A stretch of DNA of 64,000 bases from Megachile rotundata (GCF_050947335.1 NC_134984.1:13125926-13189925), one strand, 5' to 3'. Positions 46,388-57,248 are shown, counted from the first letter of the stretch. Made by a program: numbers and translations. Notes: generated from the sequence alone by a model not told the origin.

Positions 46388-46645
46388 TCATCTTTTGGTT
46401 TTGCTTTTAGCTAGTTTCAAGTTACGCCCCGCCCTCTGTATCCGTTCCAAGGCTCGTATACTAGCAACACTGTGAGTCCGACCTTTTGACGCAACAGCTC
46501 TAGCTCGAAGGCACAAAAATATTAATGCAGGCATTAGAAAGTTTCGTGCTAGCGAGATCCTCGCCGTCTGCCGGTGCACATGCACATGCACACGCTGCAA
46601 TGCCTCGATGCACTGGCTGCAGTCTTGCAAACCAATTTTGAACAT
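46388..46645 (-). CDS. Hypothetical basic 85-aa ORF, unrecognised
   Basis: An ATG inside a frame opened just after a TGA gives 85 codons to TGA. The product is basic with a Cys pair (LQDCSQCIEAL), an alternating HVHVH stretch, a hydrophobic patch (MPALIFLCLRARAVAS) and a Lys/Arg-rich end. The DNA contains CCCCGCCC (GC-box-like) within the frame. Composition is protein-like, but no family is recognised. Confidence 0.18.
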   Translation of the reverse strand: MFKIGLQDCSQCIEALQRVHVHVHRQTARISLARNFLMPALIFLCLRARAVASKGRTHSVASIRALERIQRAGRNLKLAKSKTKR

Positions 46646-47592
46646 TCTTCTTGGTCCTCGTGTAACCGTTAGAGACTTCGTTTTCACTCAGCTACCGATA
46701 CAACGTCGACTGAGCATGCAACCTTTACTTTTAAATTGTATACCTCGTCTGAGACACACATGTATCTAATTTAATGATGTAAAAACAATTTATTGAATGT
46801 TTAGTGAGTTTTTTATTTGTTAAGTATGGTGTGTAGCACGTGAGAAGTGATATAAATTATTTTCATATGTGCAGTGATGTTTATGTTATATTGATGTATA
46901 TGTTTAATACTTAATTATAGACATAAACTTGGGTCGTAAAATTCAGTCGTACAAATTGTAGGAGACTTTACGTCAACGTGGACTTTTATTAGAAAATACT
47001 TATATGCAGATTGTAATTTATTTATTAAATGTGTGAAAGAGTGGGGATATAAGAGGGGACGCTCAGGTGGCATCTTTGATGCTTCGAAACTTTACACAAT
47101 ATGTTTTGAACATATTTATTACTGAAATATTATACTGAAATGATACTTATTGATTATAAATAAGTTATAAAGAAATTACGAACAGAAATTACAGATGTGT
47201 TACAGGGAAATGACAGAATATTGTAAATAAATTACTGGGGAATGTGTAGGTTGAAATCGTACTTCGACCGCCATATTTGCGCACTGCGCGCATGCGTACT
47301 TCGAAGTACCCCGTCGAAATCCTCACCCTTCATTCATTTAACTTAGAATTAAATAATATCTGCTTTATTTCGTAGTTATGAAAATCTCATCCAGTTATTC
47401 CATAAAATATTTCTCCACAAATATGTACAAATTATTGAAAACTTTTAAAAACATTTTCAAATTAATTTATTATTAAAATATGTATCCTTTTGCGTAACAA
47501 ACTTGCGCATTGACTTGCGTATTTACTACACAGCGGTGAAACGTGATAAAATATAGTTCGTTGATGAAGAAGAACGATCAGTACGTGCTTGA
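46646..47592. other. Non-repetitive block with palindromic motifs
   Basis: A+T-rich overall. At 47259-47310 there is a compact G+C-rich patch with CCGCCATATTTG, TGCGCGCATGCGTA and the perfect 14-bp palindrome GTACTTCGAAGTAC (47296-47309). No gene is recognised. Confidence 0.4.
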
Positions 47593-48015
47593 TATCAGCC
47601 GCACTTCAGCAAGGATTCAGGAAGTTGCGAATTCCAGGTGCGATATGCGGTCATAGTCGACTCTTTCGATTATCCTGGCGGTTCGATATCGATCCATGGA
47701 TCCTTTACTGTTCGACGATATTTCGTTCTCGACCGCGTGTTCCGTTATACAACGATACACTGGTATTCCTGGAATTACGGCTGTATCTTCGCGTGGCCGT
47801 CTCGAAATTGCGGGGTATCGATCAAAACCGAGTGGATATCTAATAGCGCGAATGCACGTTTCCCTCGCGAGGAATCGCACTCGCCATTTTCAGCCCCGTT
47901 TTCTCGCACGAACAGATGCTTCGCGAGAATTTGCTACGATATCCCAAGTAACAGAACTGTTCCTTATCTAATCTACATAATGTTATTTAACATTACAATT
48001 TTTGTTGGTTTGTAG
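47593..48015 (+). CDS. Candidate terminal exon, ~140 codons, unrecognised
   Basis: The frame is open from just after a TGA (47590) through 140 codons to TAG. An acceptor-like TTGATATCAG ends at 47598 and GCGAATTCCAG at 47637. The peptide looks protein-like, rich in aromatic residues (YAVIVDSFDYPGGS, TTIHWYSWNYGCIFAWPS) and ends in a hydrophobic run (YLIYIMLFNITIFVGL) that could be a membrane anchor. There is no ATG near the start. Two other + frames and one minus frame are open in the same island, so composition may explain part of it. No family is recognised. Confidence 0.24.
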   Translation, partial: YQPHFSKDSGSCEFQVRYAVIVDSFDYPGGSISIHGSFTVRRYFVLDRVFRYTTIHWYSWNYGCIFAWPSRNCGVSIKTEWISNSANARFPREESHSPFSAPFSRTNRCFARICYDIPSNRTVPYLIYIMLFNITIFVGL

Positions 48016-48225
48016 AAGATAATTTGATTTTGGAATGAGGTAAATGCATTGATATTGTTGTTGGAGATGTTAGGTATATTATTATTTGAGAAACAAACTA
48101 AATATACTGTAACTAGAATTATGTATTATATATTTAAATATTTATATATTTGGGAATATGGACATTTAGGTGGACATTTCTATATGGACATTTATATGGA
48201 CATTTGGTTAGCTTATTAAAACTTG
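48016..48225. other. A+T-rich spacer
   Basis: Grades into the 7-bp array; contains a loose GGACATTTATATGGACATTT repeat at about 48160-48210. Confidence 0.4.
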
Positions 48226-48610
48226 AATCCTGAACCTGCAACCTGAAACTTGAAACTTGAAATTTACAACTTGAAACTTGATACTTGAAATTTAATACTT
48301 GAAACTTGAAACCTGAAACCTGCAACTTGAAACCTGATACTTGAAACTTGAAATTTGAAACCTGAAACCTGAAACCTGAAACCTGAAACCTGCAACCTGA
48401 AACCTGAAATCTGCAATCTGAAACCTGATATTTGATACTTGAAACTTGAAACTTGAAACCTGAAACCCGAAACCTGAAACCTGCCACCTAAAACCTGAAA
48501 CATGAAACTTGAAACTTGAAACCTGAACCTGCAACATAAAACCTAATACTTGAAACTTGAAACTTGAAACCAGAAATCTGCAACCTAAAACCTGAAATCT
48601 GAAACTTGAA
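48226..48610. repeat. 7-bp minisatellite, GAAACTT/GAAACCT
   Basis: Heptamer GAAACCT, GAAACTT, GCAACCT and GATACTT copies run for about 380 bp. Because 7 is not a multiple of three, long minus-strand frames (117-135 codons) show a 7-residue protein period. Artefactual frames. Confidence 0.93.
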
Positions 48611-49800
48611 AATTTGGAAATCTGTAAATATAAAAATGTAAAAATGTAAAAATCTAACAATCTAAAAATCCAACAATCTAAAAATCTAACAATCTCCAAA
48701 ATTGAGAAATTTAATAATTACAAAACGTACCAATCCGCAAGCTCAGACCCCTAACATCTCAAAAATCAGTTTTCCAGCAAACGCAAACTATCCTAATCCA
48801 TCAGAAAAGCTCTCAAACACGGTATTCCATATCCGTTCATTCCTCCATCTCCCAGCCAATAACTCAGCCGATACAAATATTTGTCTACATCGAGTTTTAA
48901 CGAGAGAATTTCCTCTGACGTCGATCCCCGGCTTAACTGTGCCAAGCTTTTAATGCCCGGCCATTAAAACGGCCTCGTGACTCCCTCGTCGAACAGCGCG
49001 ATTATTTATCGGCGTAAATAGCCTTCTTCGCGTCAAGCAACGCGGCTAATACACACCTGGTCGACGTAATATATTCATTCGCGGCTGTTAGAGACGGTCA
49101 CTCCCCGGTTGGCGAGAGAATCCGCGATTTTTCGCCGCGTGGTGTGGCTACGGTGCCGCTTTATCTCGCGCCTCCGGGCAAAACGGAGCCCACACGCTCG
49201 AGCGGAAAGAAGAGGAGAGAAAACCCGGTTGGCTCGTGCGTGATATCGGTGTGCGATCAACAACCATCGGCCACGTTATTGTGCGAAGAGGTTTCGCGCG
49301 CCCACGCTTTGAACAGGGTGGTCGAACGCGGGGTGACTTTCAGCTTCGGGTTTTAACGTCGTTACCTGATTTATGAGCCTTTCCTATCGATTACGCTGAA
49401 TGCTAGATGTTTCAGGCGTGTTCGCGTAATTGAACGGTGGGTTAAAGGTATACATTGTTGCAATAGCCGGTTCCGACTCTGGCGGATTATCGAAACTTGT
49501 CAGATTTAACTTTCGTATTTACCATTTATTATGATCGATATTTTTTGGGATGCATTTTTTAGGTGGCTGGTTTGAAATATTGGGAGAATGGAAAAATTAC
49601 AATTCGGGATTTTAGAATTTCGAGATGATAAGATTTTTTAATTTTGAGACTTTGTTATTGGGATTCAGGATTTTGGGACTTTGATATTTTGGAAACTTTT
49701 TAATTTTGGATTTTTGGGAATTTAAGAAGTTTAGGACTTTGAGGAATTTTCAGATCTTCTTCTGAGATCTTAAATTTTGTGAAAAATCAAAATTCTAAAT
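48611..49800. other. Non-repetitive block
   Basis: 48611-48690 is a degenerate AAAATCTAACAATCT tail. 48900-49420 is a G+C-rich CpG island with short frames on both strands. 49560-49790 is loosely G-rich repeat-like. No recognised gene. Confidence 0.35.
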
Positions 49801-50340
49801 TTATATTTGTAAATCTCCGGTATAGGGAAGATTTAAGCACCCATTTGAAAGTTGCAAAATTAAACCGCGTATTTGTCCTGATTCACACCGGTATGAAACG
49901 ATTTCGATAAAAGGAGCGTGTCTCCGTGCTTCCGTTGGATGTTCTCCGAAAGAAAGAAAATCCGCTGCACGATGTCGCAACGCGGTTGTCCGGTTCAGAG
50001 ACACGCTTGCAATCGTGCCGTGTAACGGTTTGCGGCCCCTCGAAGCGGACAGATCGGTGCTTTCATCGGGGTTTTCAAAAGACATTGCAAAAACGGTGGT
50101 GGTGTTGCGTGAAGACGACGGCCGCTTATCCGCTGATTTCAAAGCGTGGTCCGTCCACGTGTGGATCCTCGTAAATAACGCTGTCCCACGACGACACGGA
50201 AGAGAACGTTGGCGAACAACTTCCACACTCTGTTTGTATGCTGAAGAAGATGATGTTGCTGGAAATTCTGCGTTCGATGCGGCTCGCCTCACCGTAAAAT
50301 CGTCACAGAGATCTACCGTGTCTTTCACACTTGATGTCAT
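49801..50340 (-). CDS. Hypothetical 179-aa ORF, unrecognised
   Basis: Longest non-repetitive frame in the window: ATG-started it has 179 codons to TAA, and the frame is open upstream to about 50427. Codons are coding-like. The product is Ser/Thr/Arg-rich and polar (MTSSVKDTVDLCDDFTVRR, PATSSSSAYKQSVEVVRQR, FENPDESTDLSASRGR), with no clear membrane segment. The + strand is also open here for about 197 codons (49826-50416; contains KTVVVLREDDGRLSADFKAW and AEEDDVAGNSAFDAARLTV), so the strand is not decided. The right end resembles the unit of the 146-bp tandem array that follows. No family is recognised. Confidence 0.28.
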   Translation of the reverse strand: MTSSVKDTVDLCDDFTVRRAASNAEFPATSSSSAYKQSVEVVRQRSLPCRRGTALFTRIHTWTDHALKSADKRPSSSRNTTTVFAMSFENPDESTDLSASRGRKPLHGTIASVSLNRTTALRHRAADFLSFGEHPTEARRHAPFIEIVSYRCESGQIRGLILQLSNGCLNLPYTGDLQI

Positions 50341-51840
50341 ACGAGACGACACTTTGGCATATAGCTCTCTGGCTTCACATATCTCTATTGTGGATGGAGG
50401 TAGACTGTACTTCTGATAGCTAACTGATAGTTAACGTAATTGTAGGAATATTACATAGTGAGGAGAATTCATGGTGAACAATAATGTTTAGGACAATTCA
50501 TGTTTTAATGAACATTAGATGGTCTTTTGTCTTTTTACTCAATTTGTATTTGTTACTCATATAGTGTGAGGGTGAAATGTAAGAAAATGTGAAGTTGTAG
50601 GATTTATGTTATCAGTACATATATACATATATTTAGCTTTATATTCAACTGCTATCAGTACTTCTTAATGTTACATACCGCCGTTAATGTTAACTACAGC
50701 TACCTGATAGTTAACTGATAATTAATATAATATTATTGTAAGGTGATGGGATTGTGTATCATTCATTCAGAATAACCTTGATGTCACTTAAGGCGACACC
50801 TCCTTGCTAGCTCCATCATCACTATTGAAACTGACCAGCAAGTCAGCCTACTATGCTATCAATAGACTATACTACTAGCAATTAACTGATAGTTAATTGA
50901 TAGCTTTACACGATTTATTTTCATAGAATTGTCTAACGTTTATTTTAGACAACCACTTTTATGGCGCTGAAGATATGTACTTTAGTATAGAGCTCTCCTT
51001 GCTAGCTCTACATATCATCACCGTTGCTGCTATCCATAGACTATGCTATTAAAAGCTAACTGATAGTTAGCTGATAGTTTCATACGATTTATGATGACAG
51101 AATTGATTACCGTTTATTTAGAACAACCACCCAAGACGATACTTCAGCACTGAGTATGCTTGCTCCACATCTCCCTTGTTGCTATCACGAGATCCTTGAT
51201 CAATTGCCATCGCTACTTGCTTTGATTAGTAAGTCAGCTTACTATGCTATTAAGAGATCTTACTAACAACATACTATACTAACATATACTATATTAACAG
51301 TAGGCTCTAACATTGATTATCGTTTGTATAGAACAATCATCTAAGACGATACTTTAGTATAGAGTATATTTGCTTCACATATTTCCCTTGTTGCCATCAC
51401 TACATTCTTGACCAGTTGCTATCACTACTTACTAACATATTAACAGTAAACTGTAACATTGATTACCGTTTATTTAGACCAACTATCCAAAACAAAACTT
51501 CAGTATAGAGTGTACTTGTTCCACATATCTCCCTTATTGCCATCACTACATCGTTGACAAGTTGCTATCACTACTTGCTAACATATTAACAGTAAACTCT
51601 AACATTGATTACCGTTTATTTAGACCAACCACCCAAAACAAAACTTCAGTATAGAGTGTACTTGTTCCACATATCCCTTGTTGCCATCACTACATTCTTG
51701 ATCAGTTGCTATCACTACTTGCTATGACCAGCAAGTCAGCCTACTATGCCATTAATAGGTCTTACTACCAGTATACCAACCTATACTATACTAACAGTAG
51801 ACTCATCATATCAGCCTTCAATATCACCTAATTTATTTAT
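50341..51840. repeat. ~146-bp tandem repeat region with GATAGTTAACT motifs
   Basis: GATTACCGTTTATTTAGACC-type segments recur at about 51105, 51314, 51461 and 51607 (spacings 209, 147, 146). Each copy carries ACTTTAGTATAGAG, a CCACATAT(C)TCCCTTGTTGCC segment and TCACTACTTGCT. Short CTGATAGTTAA duplications lie at 50415-50900. The left-most related copy is in the end of the neighbouring open frame at 50341-50400. Confidence 0.8.
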
Positions 51841-52200
51841 TTATTTAGAATATTCAAAGTACATAAAAATTCCTTTCAAGTGACATCAAGTATGAAAGCC
51901 ACTGTAGATGAAGCTCCACGTTGAGACGCCTTTACCTCCTCTTATCTTAAGTGATTTAAGATATTTTTCCACGAATTAGCGTAAACGGTATTAACTTTAA
52001 TTTATGATTATGGTATTCGATCATTTTTTGCCATTACACTAGCTATTCCGACATTCTTTGCTTCGTACACTAACAGTGTGTTTTACGATCAAAAGTAAGA
52101 TATTGTTATAGCTACTCATTAATTGTTCATCTTCCTTTTTTGGAAACTTTAATGTTTATGTTTGTTGTTTGGAATTTCAAATGTGGAAGATGTATTCGGT
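51841..52200. other. A+T-rich spacer
   Basis: Starts with an ATTT microsatellite (about 51838-51858). No other recognised feature. Confidence 0.4.
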
Positions 52201-52570
52201 TTAGGATCAAGTTTTGGGGTTTTGGGATTTTGTGATTTTAGAGATGTGGGATTTAGTGAATTGAAAATGAATTTTGGGGAGGTGGAAATTTAGAGACGGA
52301 ATTGGGGAATTTGAGGGTTGGAGGATAGGGGAATTTGAGAATTTAGGAATTTAGGGAATTTGGAGATTTGGGAATTTGAAGATTTGAGAATTCGTAGATT
52401 TGGGAATTTGAAGATTTGGGAATTCGGAGATTTGAGAATTCGGGAATTTAGAAATTTGGAAATTTGGAAATTTGGAAATTTGGAAGTTTGGAAATTTGGA
52501 AATTTGGGATTGTAGAAGCACAAGAACTTGAAATTTGGAGACATTAAGACTACTAACCTTAAACAAGTAG
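52201..52570. repeat. G-rich 8-bp minisatellite, GAAATTTG type
   Basis: GGAATTTGAAGATTTG and GAAATTTG units, 8/16 bp; the cleanest part is about 52440-52510. A minus-strand frame (52290-52544) is an artefact. Confidence 0.87.
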
Positions 52571-53007
52571 TAATATAGTTACATCAAAACTCGTAAATCT
52601 CCAAATTAAACAAACTTGTTAAAACCTTCCCAAATATTTCTCTTCACAACAAAAACTCCTACCAAAGCGACCTTGCCCAAGTGAATAACCTTGATACTCT
52701 CAACAAAGGTCGGTAATTTCATAACTCGATCAAAGGCCCAAGTTTTGAACGCACGCGTACGCCGAATAAAAGATCGCGAGCGCACGCAGAATCTCGTTCG
52801 AGAAACTGGAATAGTTGGTACGTTTTGCCGTGCGGTGAAACGAAAGTTGCGATCACGGGGTCAGCGTCCAGGTTTAAATTGACGTGTGTAATGAGCCCGT
52901 AAGAAAGTTCGCAGTTTTGTTATTTTTCAGCGACGCAGTCCCGTCGGAGACGTCCGCACTTGATTAAATCTGCGGCCGAGATCAACGAGGGATCTCGTCG
53001 AATGCGA
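52571..53007. other. Non-repetitive island
   Basis: G+C-moderate, CpG-containing. A short + frame (52691-52882) is basic and unrecognised. Confidence 0.3.
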
Positions 53008-53130
53008 TTATCTGGAGAAATCTCGTCGGACCGAGCCCAACGTATACGCACATGTAATTGGTTCGATTGGCGGGAATTTTAACTGTGCCTTGTTTTCGGC
53101 TTTGACTGAGTCCTTTTGATCCTGGCTCAT
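53008..53130 (-). CDS. Hypothetical 40-aa ORF, unrecognised
   Basis: ATG-started 40-codon frame with strongly coding-like codons: MSQDQKDSVKAENKAQLKF, then PPIEPITCAYTLGSVRRDF. The frame is open further upstream to 53223 (71 codons), which is less convincing. It reads like a fragment of a soluble, charged protein, but it is short enough to arise by chance. No family is recognised. Confidence 0.2.
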   Translation of the reverse strand: MSQDQKDSVKAENKAQLKFPPIEPITCAYTLGSVRRDFSR

Positions 53131-53330
53131 CGTCTTTCCTGTTCTTTTAAAAGATATAATGTTGAGTTCATTCAACAATCTTTTTCGATGTAAAATGTCA
53201 ATTAAACGTGTTGAGTTTCTCACTGTTTAAATTTACTCGAAATTTAAGGTTGGTGATATAACATTCGGTGTATGTGTTATTTAACATTTTTTATCTTTCG
53301 GTTGTTTGATAATTATCGACCTTATTGCAA
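53131..53330. other. Spacer
   Basis: A+T-rich; holds the upstream extension of the small frame and nothing else recognised. Confidence 0.3.
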
Positions 53331-53965
53331 TGTTTTCTTATGCAGGTTTGTGTACTTTAAATATATTGCAGTGTTTTTATAGGAATTATCAGGTAGACTT
53401 GTGTGATTCATATATTGCTGTGTTTTTATATATGTTATCGTTCAGGCTCGTGTACTTTATACATTACAGTGTTTTTATATATGGAATCGTTCAGGTTCAT
53501 GTACTTCACACATTGCAGTGATTTTATATATGTTATCGTTTAGGATCATGTAACTCATGTATTGCAGTACTTTTATATATGTTATCGTTCAGGTTCATGT
53601 ACTTTACACATTACAGTGTTTTTATATATGTTATCAATGAAGCTCATGTACTTCATACATTACAGTGATTTTATACATGTTATCGTTTAGGATCATGTAA
53701 CTCATGTATAGCAGTGCTTTTATATATGTTATCGTTCAGCTTTATGTACTTTACACATTACAGTGTTTTTATATATGTTATCACTGAAGTTGATGTACTT
53801 CACACATTGCAGTGTTTTTATACATGTTACCAATCAAGTTTGTACATACATTTCATATGTTACAGAGCTTCCATACATGTTATCGTACAGGTTCACCTAT
53901 ATCATATATCCCAACGTTTTTATACACGTTATCATGTATGGTACATGTACTTCAAACATTGCAGT
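53331..53965. repeat. 49-bp tandem array
   Basis: GTGTTTTTATATATGTTATC plus GTTCAGGTTCATGTACTT recurs every 49 bp (GTGTTTTTA starts at 53420 and 53469, variant at 53518), about 12 diverging copies. Noncoding. Confidence 0.87.
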
Positions 53966-54380
53966 GTCTCTATAAATATTATCATTCAAGTTCACATACT
54001 TGATATATTCAAACAAAGTCTTTCTATAAAGTGTCTCTATAAATATTATCATTCAAGTTCACATACTTGATATATTCAAAGTAAGTGTTTCTACAAAGTG
54101 TCTCTATAAATATTATCATTCAAGTTCACATACTTAATATATTCAAACAAAGTCTTTCTATAAAGTGTCTCTATAAATAATATCATTCAAGTTCACATAC
54201 TTGATATATTCAAACTAAGCGTTTCTATAAAGTGTCTCTATAAATATTATCATTCAAGTTCACATACTTGATATATTCAAACTAAGTGTTTTTATAAAGT
54301 GTCTCTATAAATATTATCATTTAAGTTCACATTCTTGATATATTTAAACTAAGTGTTTCTCTTAAGTCCATGTTTTTTTA
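53966..54380. repeat. 67-bp tandem array
   Basis: TGATATATTC recurs at 54001, 54068, 54135 (variant), 54202, 54269 and 54336, exactly 67 bp apart. Each unit has AAGTGTCTCTATAAATATTA and TCATTCAAGTTCACATACT. It abuts the 49-bp array and shares the TTATCATTCAAGTTCA motif with it, so one probably grew out of the other. Confidence 0.93.
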
Positions 54381-54463
54381 AATTTAGAGTTACAATTGAT
54401 CCAAGGTGCGATATGGAAAACCACCCGCTAAATACCTTATTAATTGTCTCCTAATCGCAGTAT

Positions 54464-54694
54464 TCAACACATTCCCTCAACCTTCCCACGGCATTTCCAT
54501 CCGATTTTAAGTAGCCAATGGCGCACCCAGTCAACAGCTCGGTGATTAAGTTCCTCGTCGAGCCGAGCAAGGACTAATCGCGTGTTTTCCAACATTTCCA
54601 ATAAACCCGATTCTAGGACAACGCACGCTACCCGGAACGATTTTTCCTCTCCCTTCGAGAATCGACCTCTCGTCGATTTCTGATCGAGCGGCAT
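54464..54694 (-). CDS. Hypothetical helical 76-aa ORF, unrecognised
   Basis: The most protein-like small frame in the window. ATG at 54694 gives 76 codons to TGA; the frame is open upstream to 54820 (about 118 codons). The start is basic (MPLDQKSTRGRFSKGEEK), followed by RVACVVLESG and a long predicted helix (about residues 26-66: LLEMLENTRLVLARLDEELN, HRAVDWVRHWLLKIG) with heptad-like leucines, suggesting a coiled or helical interaction domain. Three Cys. Codons are strongly coding-like. Family not recognised; it could be one exon of a larger gene. Confidence 0.33.
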   Translation of the reverse strand: MPLDQKSTRGRFSKGEEKSFRVACVVLESGLLEMLENTRLVLARLDEELNHRAVDWVRHWLLKIGWKCRGKVEGMC

Positions 54695-54820
54695 ATCGTA
54701 CACTCGGCTGCAACTCGGCTCGGTTGCTTTTCTTTGGTCGGTAACGTCAATTCCCAACTTTACAAATTTTCTATTTTCTTTTAAGACAAATATGAAGTTC
54801 AGAACTTTTGTGATCGAAAC

Positions 54821-55899
54821 TTATCAGACTTACAAAATTTTTTAACATTTATATTTACATTTTGAATTAATTTAAATTGAATTAATTTAAATTACATTTT
54901 GAATGAATTTAATTGCTTTGGACTTTTCAAATTTTAAGCCACAATTTTCAATATCCTCAGATAGCATTTAAAATTTATTATATTATCAGAATATAAACTA
55001 TGACATCGACTCCATATTTCTTCGTCAAACTCTTAGCACCATAATTTTCTTTAAAATTTACGATCGAGTCCTTCGATGTTGGCGAAAGATAATCTTAACA
55101 CCCTATAAAACATTATCGAGTGTTGAAATCGAGCGGCTAATAAACTCGTAGATTCGTATAAAAATCGATCGTTGTATATCTCTCGAATTCTGTTTTATTC
55201 CCGTTCGTAAATTCTCCGGTGTCCGATTTGATACGATATAAATAATTTCGTAGGTTTATTGGTAAGTATCACGTGTCTTAGAACATTCATCTTCGGTTGC
55301 ATCGCGTGTCTTCAATTTATTCGATGTTTAAGTAGACCCAGTTTGCCAAGGTAATCGATGCGAATAGCACGTGATATCATTCTGCTGAGATCATTGCGGA
55401 TGTAAATGTAACCGAACGAGTAAATCATATCGGACATTCTCATTTTGTAACTGACGTCTTTTTCCCGCTAGTGGCAACTTCATGATTTCGTGGCGAGATT
55501 AAAAGAAAGCGCATTAACCATCCTCGCTATTTTATCACTCCCGATACGAATCGAGGAGATTGCGTTTTATACCTTGCATTTTATTCTTAATCATTTTAGA
55601 ACATAATTTGATTTATTTTACTTGAGATAGCAAATTGATTTATATCGATTTTATTTATTCTAGTAGGAACGAAATTTAGTTCATCTATGTAGGAAGTAAG
55701 AGGTTTTTTGTTCTTTTTTGTTAATTATGTGATAAGTTAATTTTATTGCATGATATACTGACGGTTTGGATATAATAAACTGTGGGGTAGTGGGGCTGCA
55801 AAGTTATGTAGCAAATATTTAATAGAGATGTCTTTCTGAATATTACAATGGTCTTCGAAGACGTATTTTACATGTATGTATGTGCATTGTGCATGTATG
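54821..55899. other. Non-repetitive block
   Basis: A+T-rich at 54821-55000 and 55570-55740, with a CpG-containing island at 55070-55560. TATAAATAAT at about 55236 and TTG/GTAAGT at about 55260 occur close together, without an open frame. No recognised gene. Confidence 0.35.
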
Positions 55900-56900
55900 G
55901 TATTATAATAAAGGTCGTCATGAGTATGAATGGATAAATGGCAATATAACGAGAGCATGTGTATAACTGTATATTAAATTACCTTAGCAGCTAAATTATT
56001 TAAATCGTGAATATTATTGGTGTTTTCATACATCCATGTATCTTATTATAACAATGATGCGTTACAAGTATAAATGAATAAATGGCAATATAACGAGAGT
56101 ATGTGTATAACTGCATATTAAATTATCTTAGTAGTTAAATTATTTAAATCTTGAATATTACAGTGGTTTTCATAGATCCATGTGTTATTATAACAAAGGT
56201 GTGTGACAAGTATAAATGAATAAATGGCAATATAACAAGAGTATATGTATAACTGCATATTAAGTTACCTTAGCAGTTAAATTATTTAAACCTTGAATAT
56301 TATTGGTGTTTTCATACATCCATGTATCTTATTATAACAGTGATGTGTTACAAGTATAAATGAATAAATGGCAATATAACGAGAGTATGTGTATAACTGT
56401 ATATTAAATTACCTTAGTAGCTAAATCATTTAAACCTTGAATATTATTGGTGTTTTCATACATCCATGTATCTTATTATAACAATGATGCGTTACAAGTA
56501 TAAATGAATAAATGGCAATATAACGAGAGTATGTGTATAACTACATATTAAGTTACCTTAGTTACTAAATTATTTAAACTGCAAATATTACAGTAATTTT
56601 CATAGATCTTTGTATCTTATTATAACAAAGATGTGCCACAAGTATAAATGAACAAATATAAGGAGAGGCAATATAACGAGAGTATGTGTCCATATGTCGT
56701 ATAACTTAGATATTTAATATTTTTAACAAGCAAATCCATCTTCGCCACATCTGACCTTTAAGGCTAATCTGCATATTAAATTATCTTAGTTATTAAATTA
56801 TTTAAACCATAAATATCACAGTGGTCATAGACCCATGCATGTTATCATAACGAAGGCGTGTCACAAGTATAAATAAATATAACTAGAGTACGTACGTGGT
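55900..56900. repeat. ~144-bp tandem array
   Basis: ATGGCAATATAACGAGAGTATG recurs (GCAATATAAC at 55941, 56095, 56227, 56371, 56515, 56668), spacing 132-154 and mostly 144. Each unit includes GTGTTTTCATACATCCATGT and CTTAGTAGCTAAATTATTTA. About seven copies, A+T-rich. Confidence 0.9.
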
Positions 56901-57016
56901 ATAACTTACATGTTTCATATTTTTAACAAACAAATCTTCGCTACTTCATGCGTCTAACCTTTAAGGTTAATCTGCAACCTAGCTAGTAAATTACTGAAAC
57001 CATGTAACGTTAAACA

Positions 57017-57226
57017 TTACCACCCTCGATTACCATTAGCCCAACGTGAATCCCCGATGCGAAACAATGTTGGGTTACAATGAAGACCGTTATAACATAT
57101 TTCATATTTCTCGGACAGCGGCGAGATGTCCACATAGTACATTCCTAGGCAGAAGCAGAATCCAAACACGTTTTCCACGATTATCAACCTTTTATTTATC
57201 GCCCGGAGTTCTAGTAAATCATTCAT
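57017..57226 (-). CDS. Hypothetical 69-aa ORF, possible small membrane protein
   Basis: ATG-started, closed by an upstream in-frame TGA, 69 codons to TAA. Codons are strongly coding-like. Residues about 13-33 are hydrophobic (RLIIVENVFGFCFCLGMYYV), a possible membrane segment, followed by a Cys-containing polar tail with Cys at 24, 26, 44 and 50 (YEICYNGLHCNPTLFRIGDS). A second minus-strand frame lies 22 bp upstream. No family is recognised; small size leaves chance open. Confidence 0.28.
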   Translation of the reverse strand: MNDLLELRAINKRLIIVENVFGFCFCLGMYYVDISPLSEKYEICYNGLHCNPTLFRIGDSRWANGNRGW

Positions 57227-57248
57227 CGATTTTCACTAGCACGGTCAG

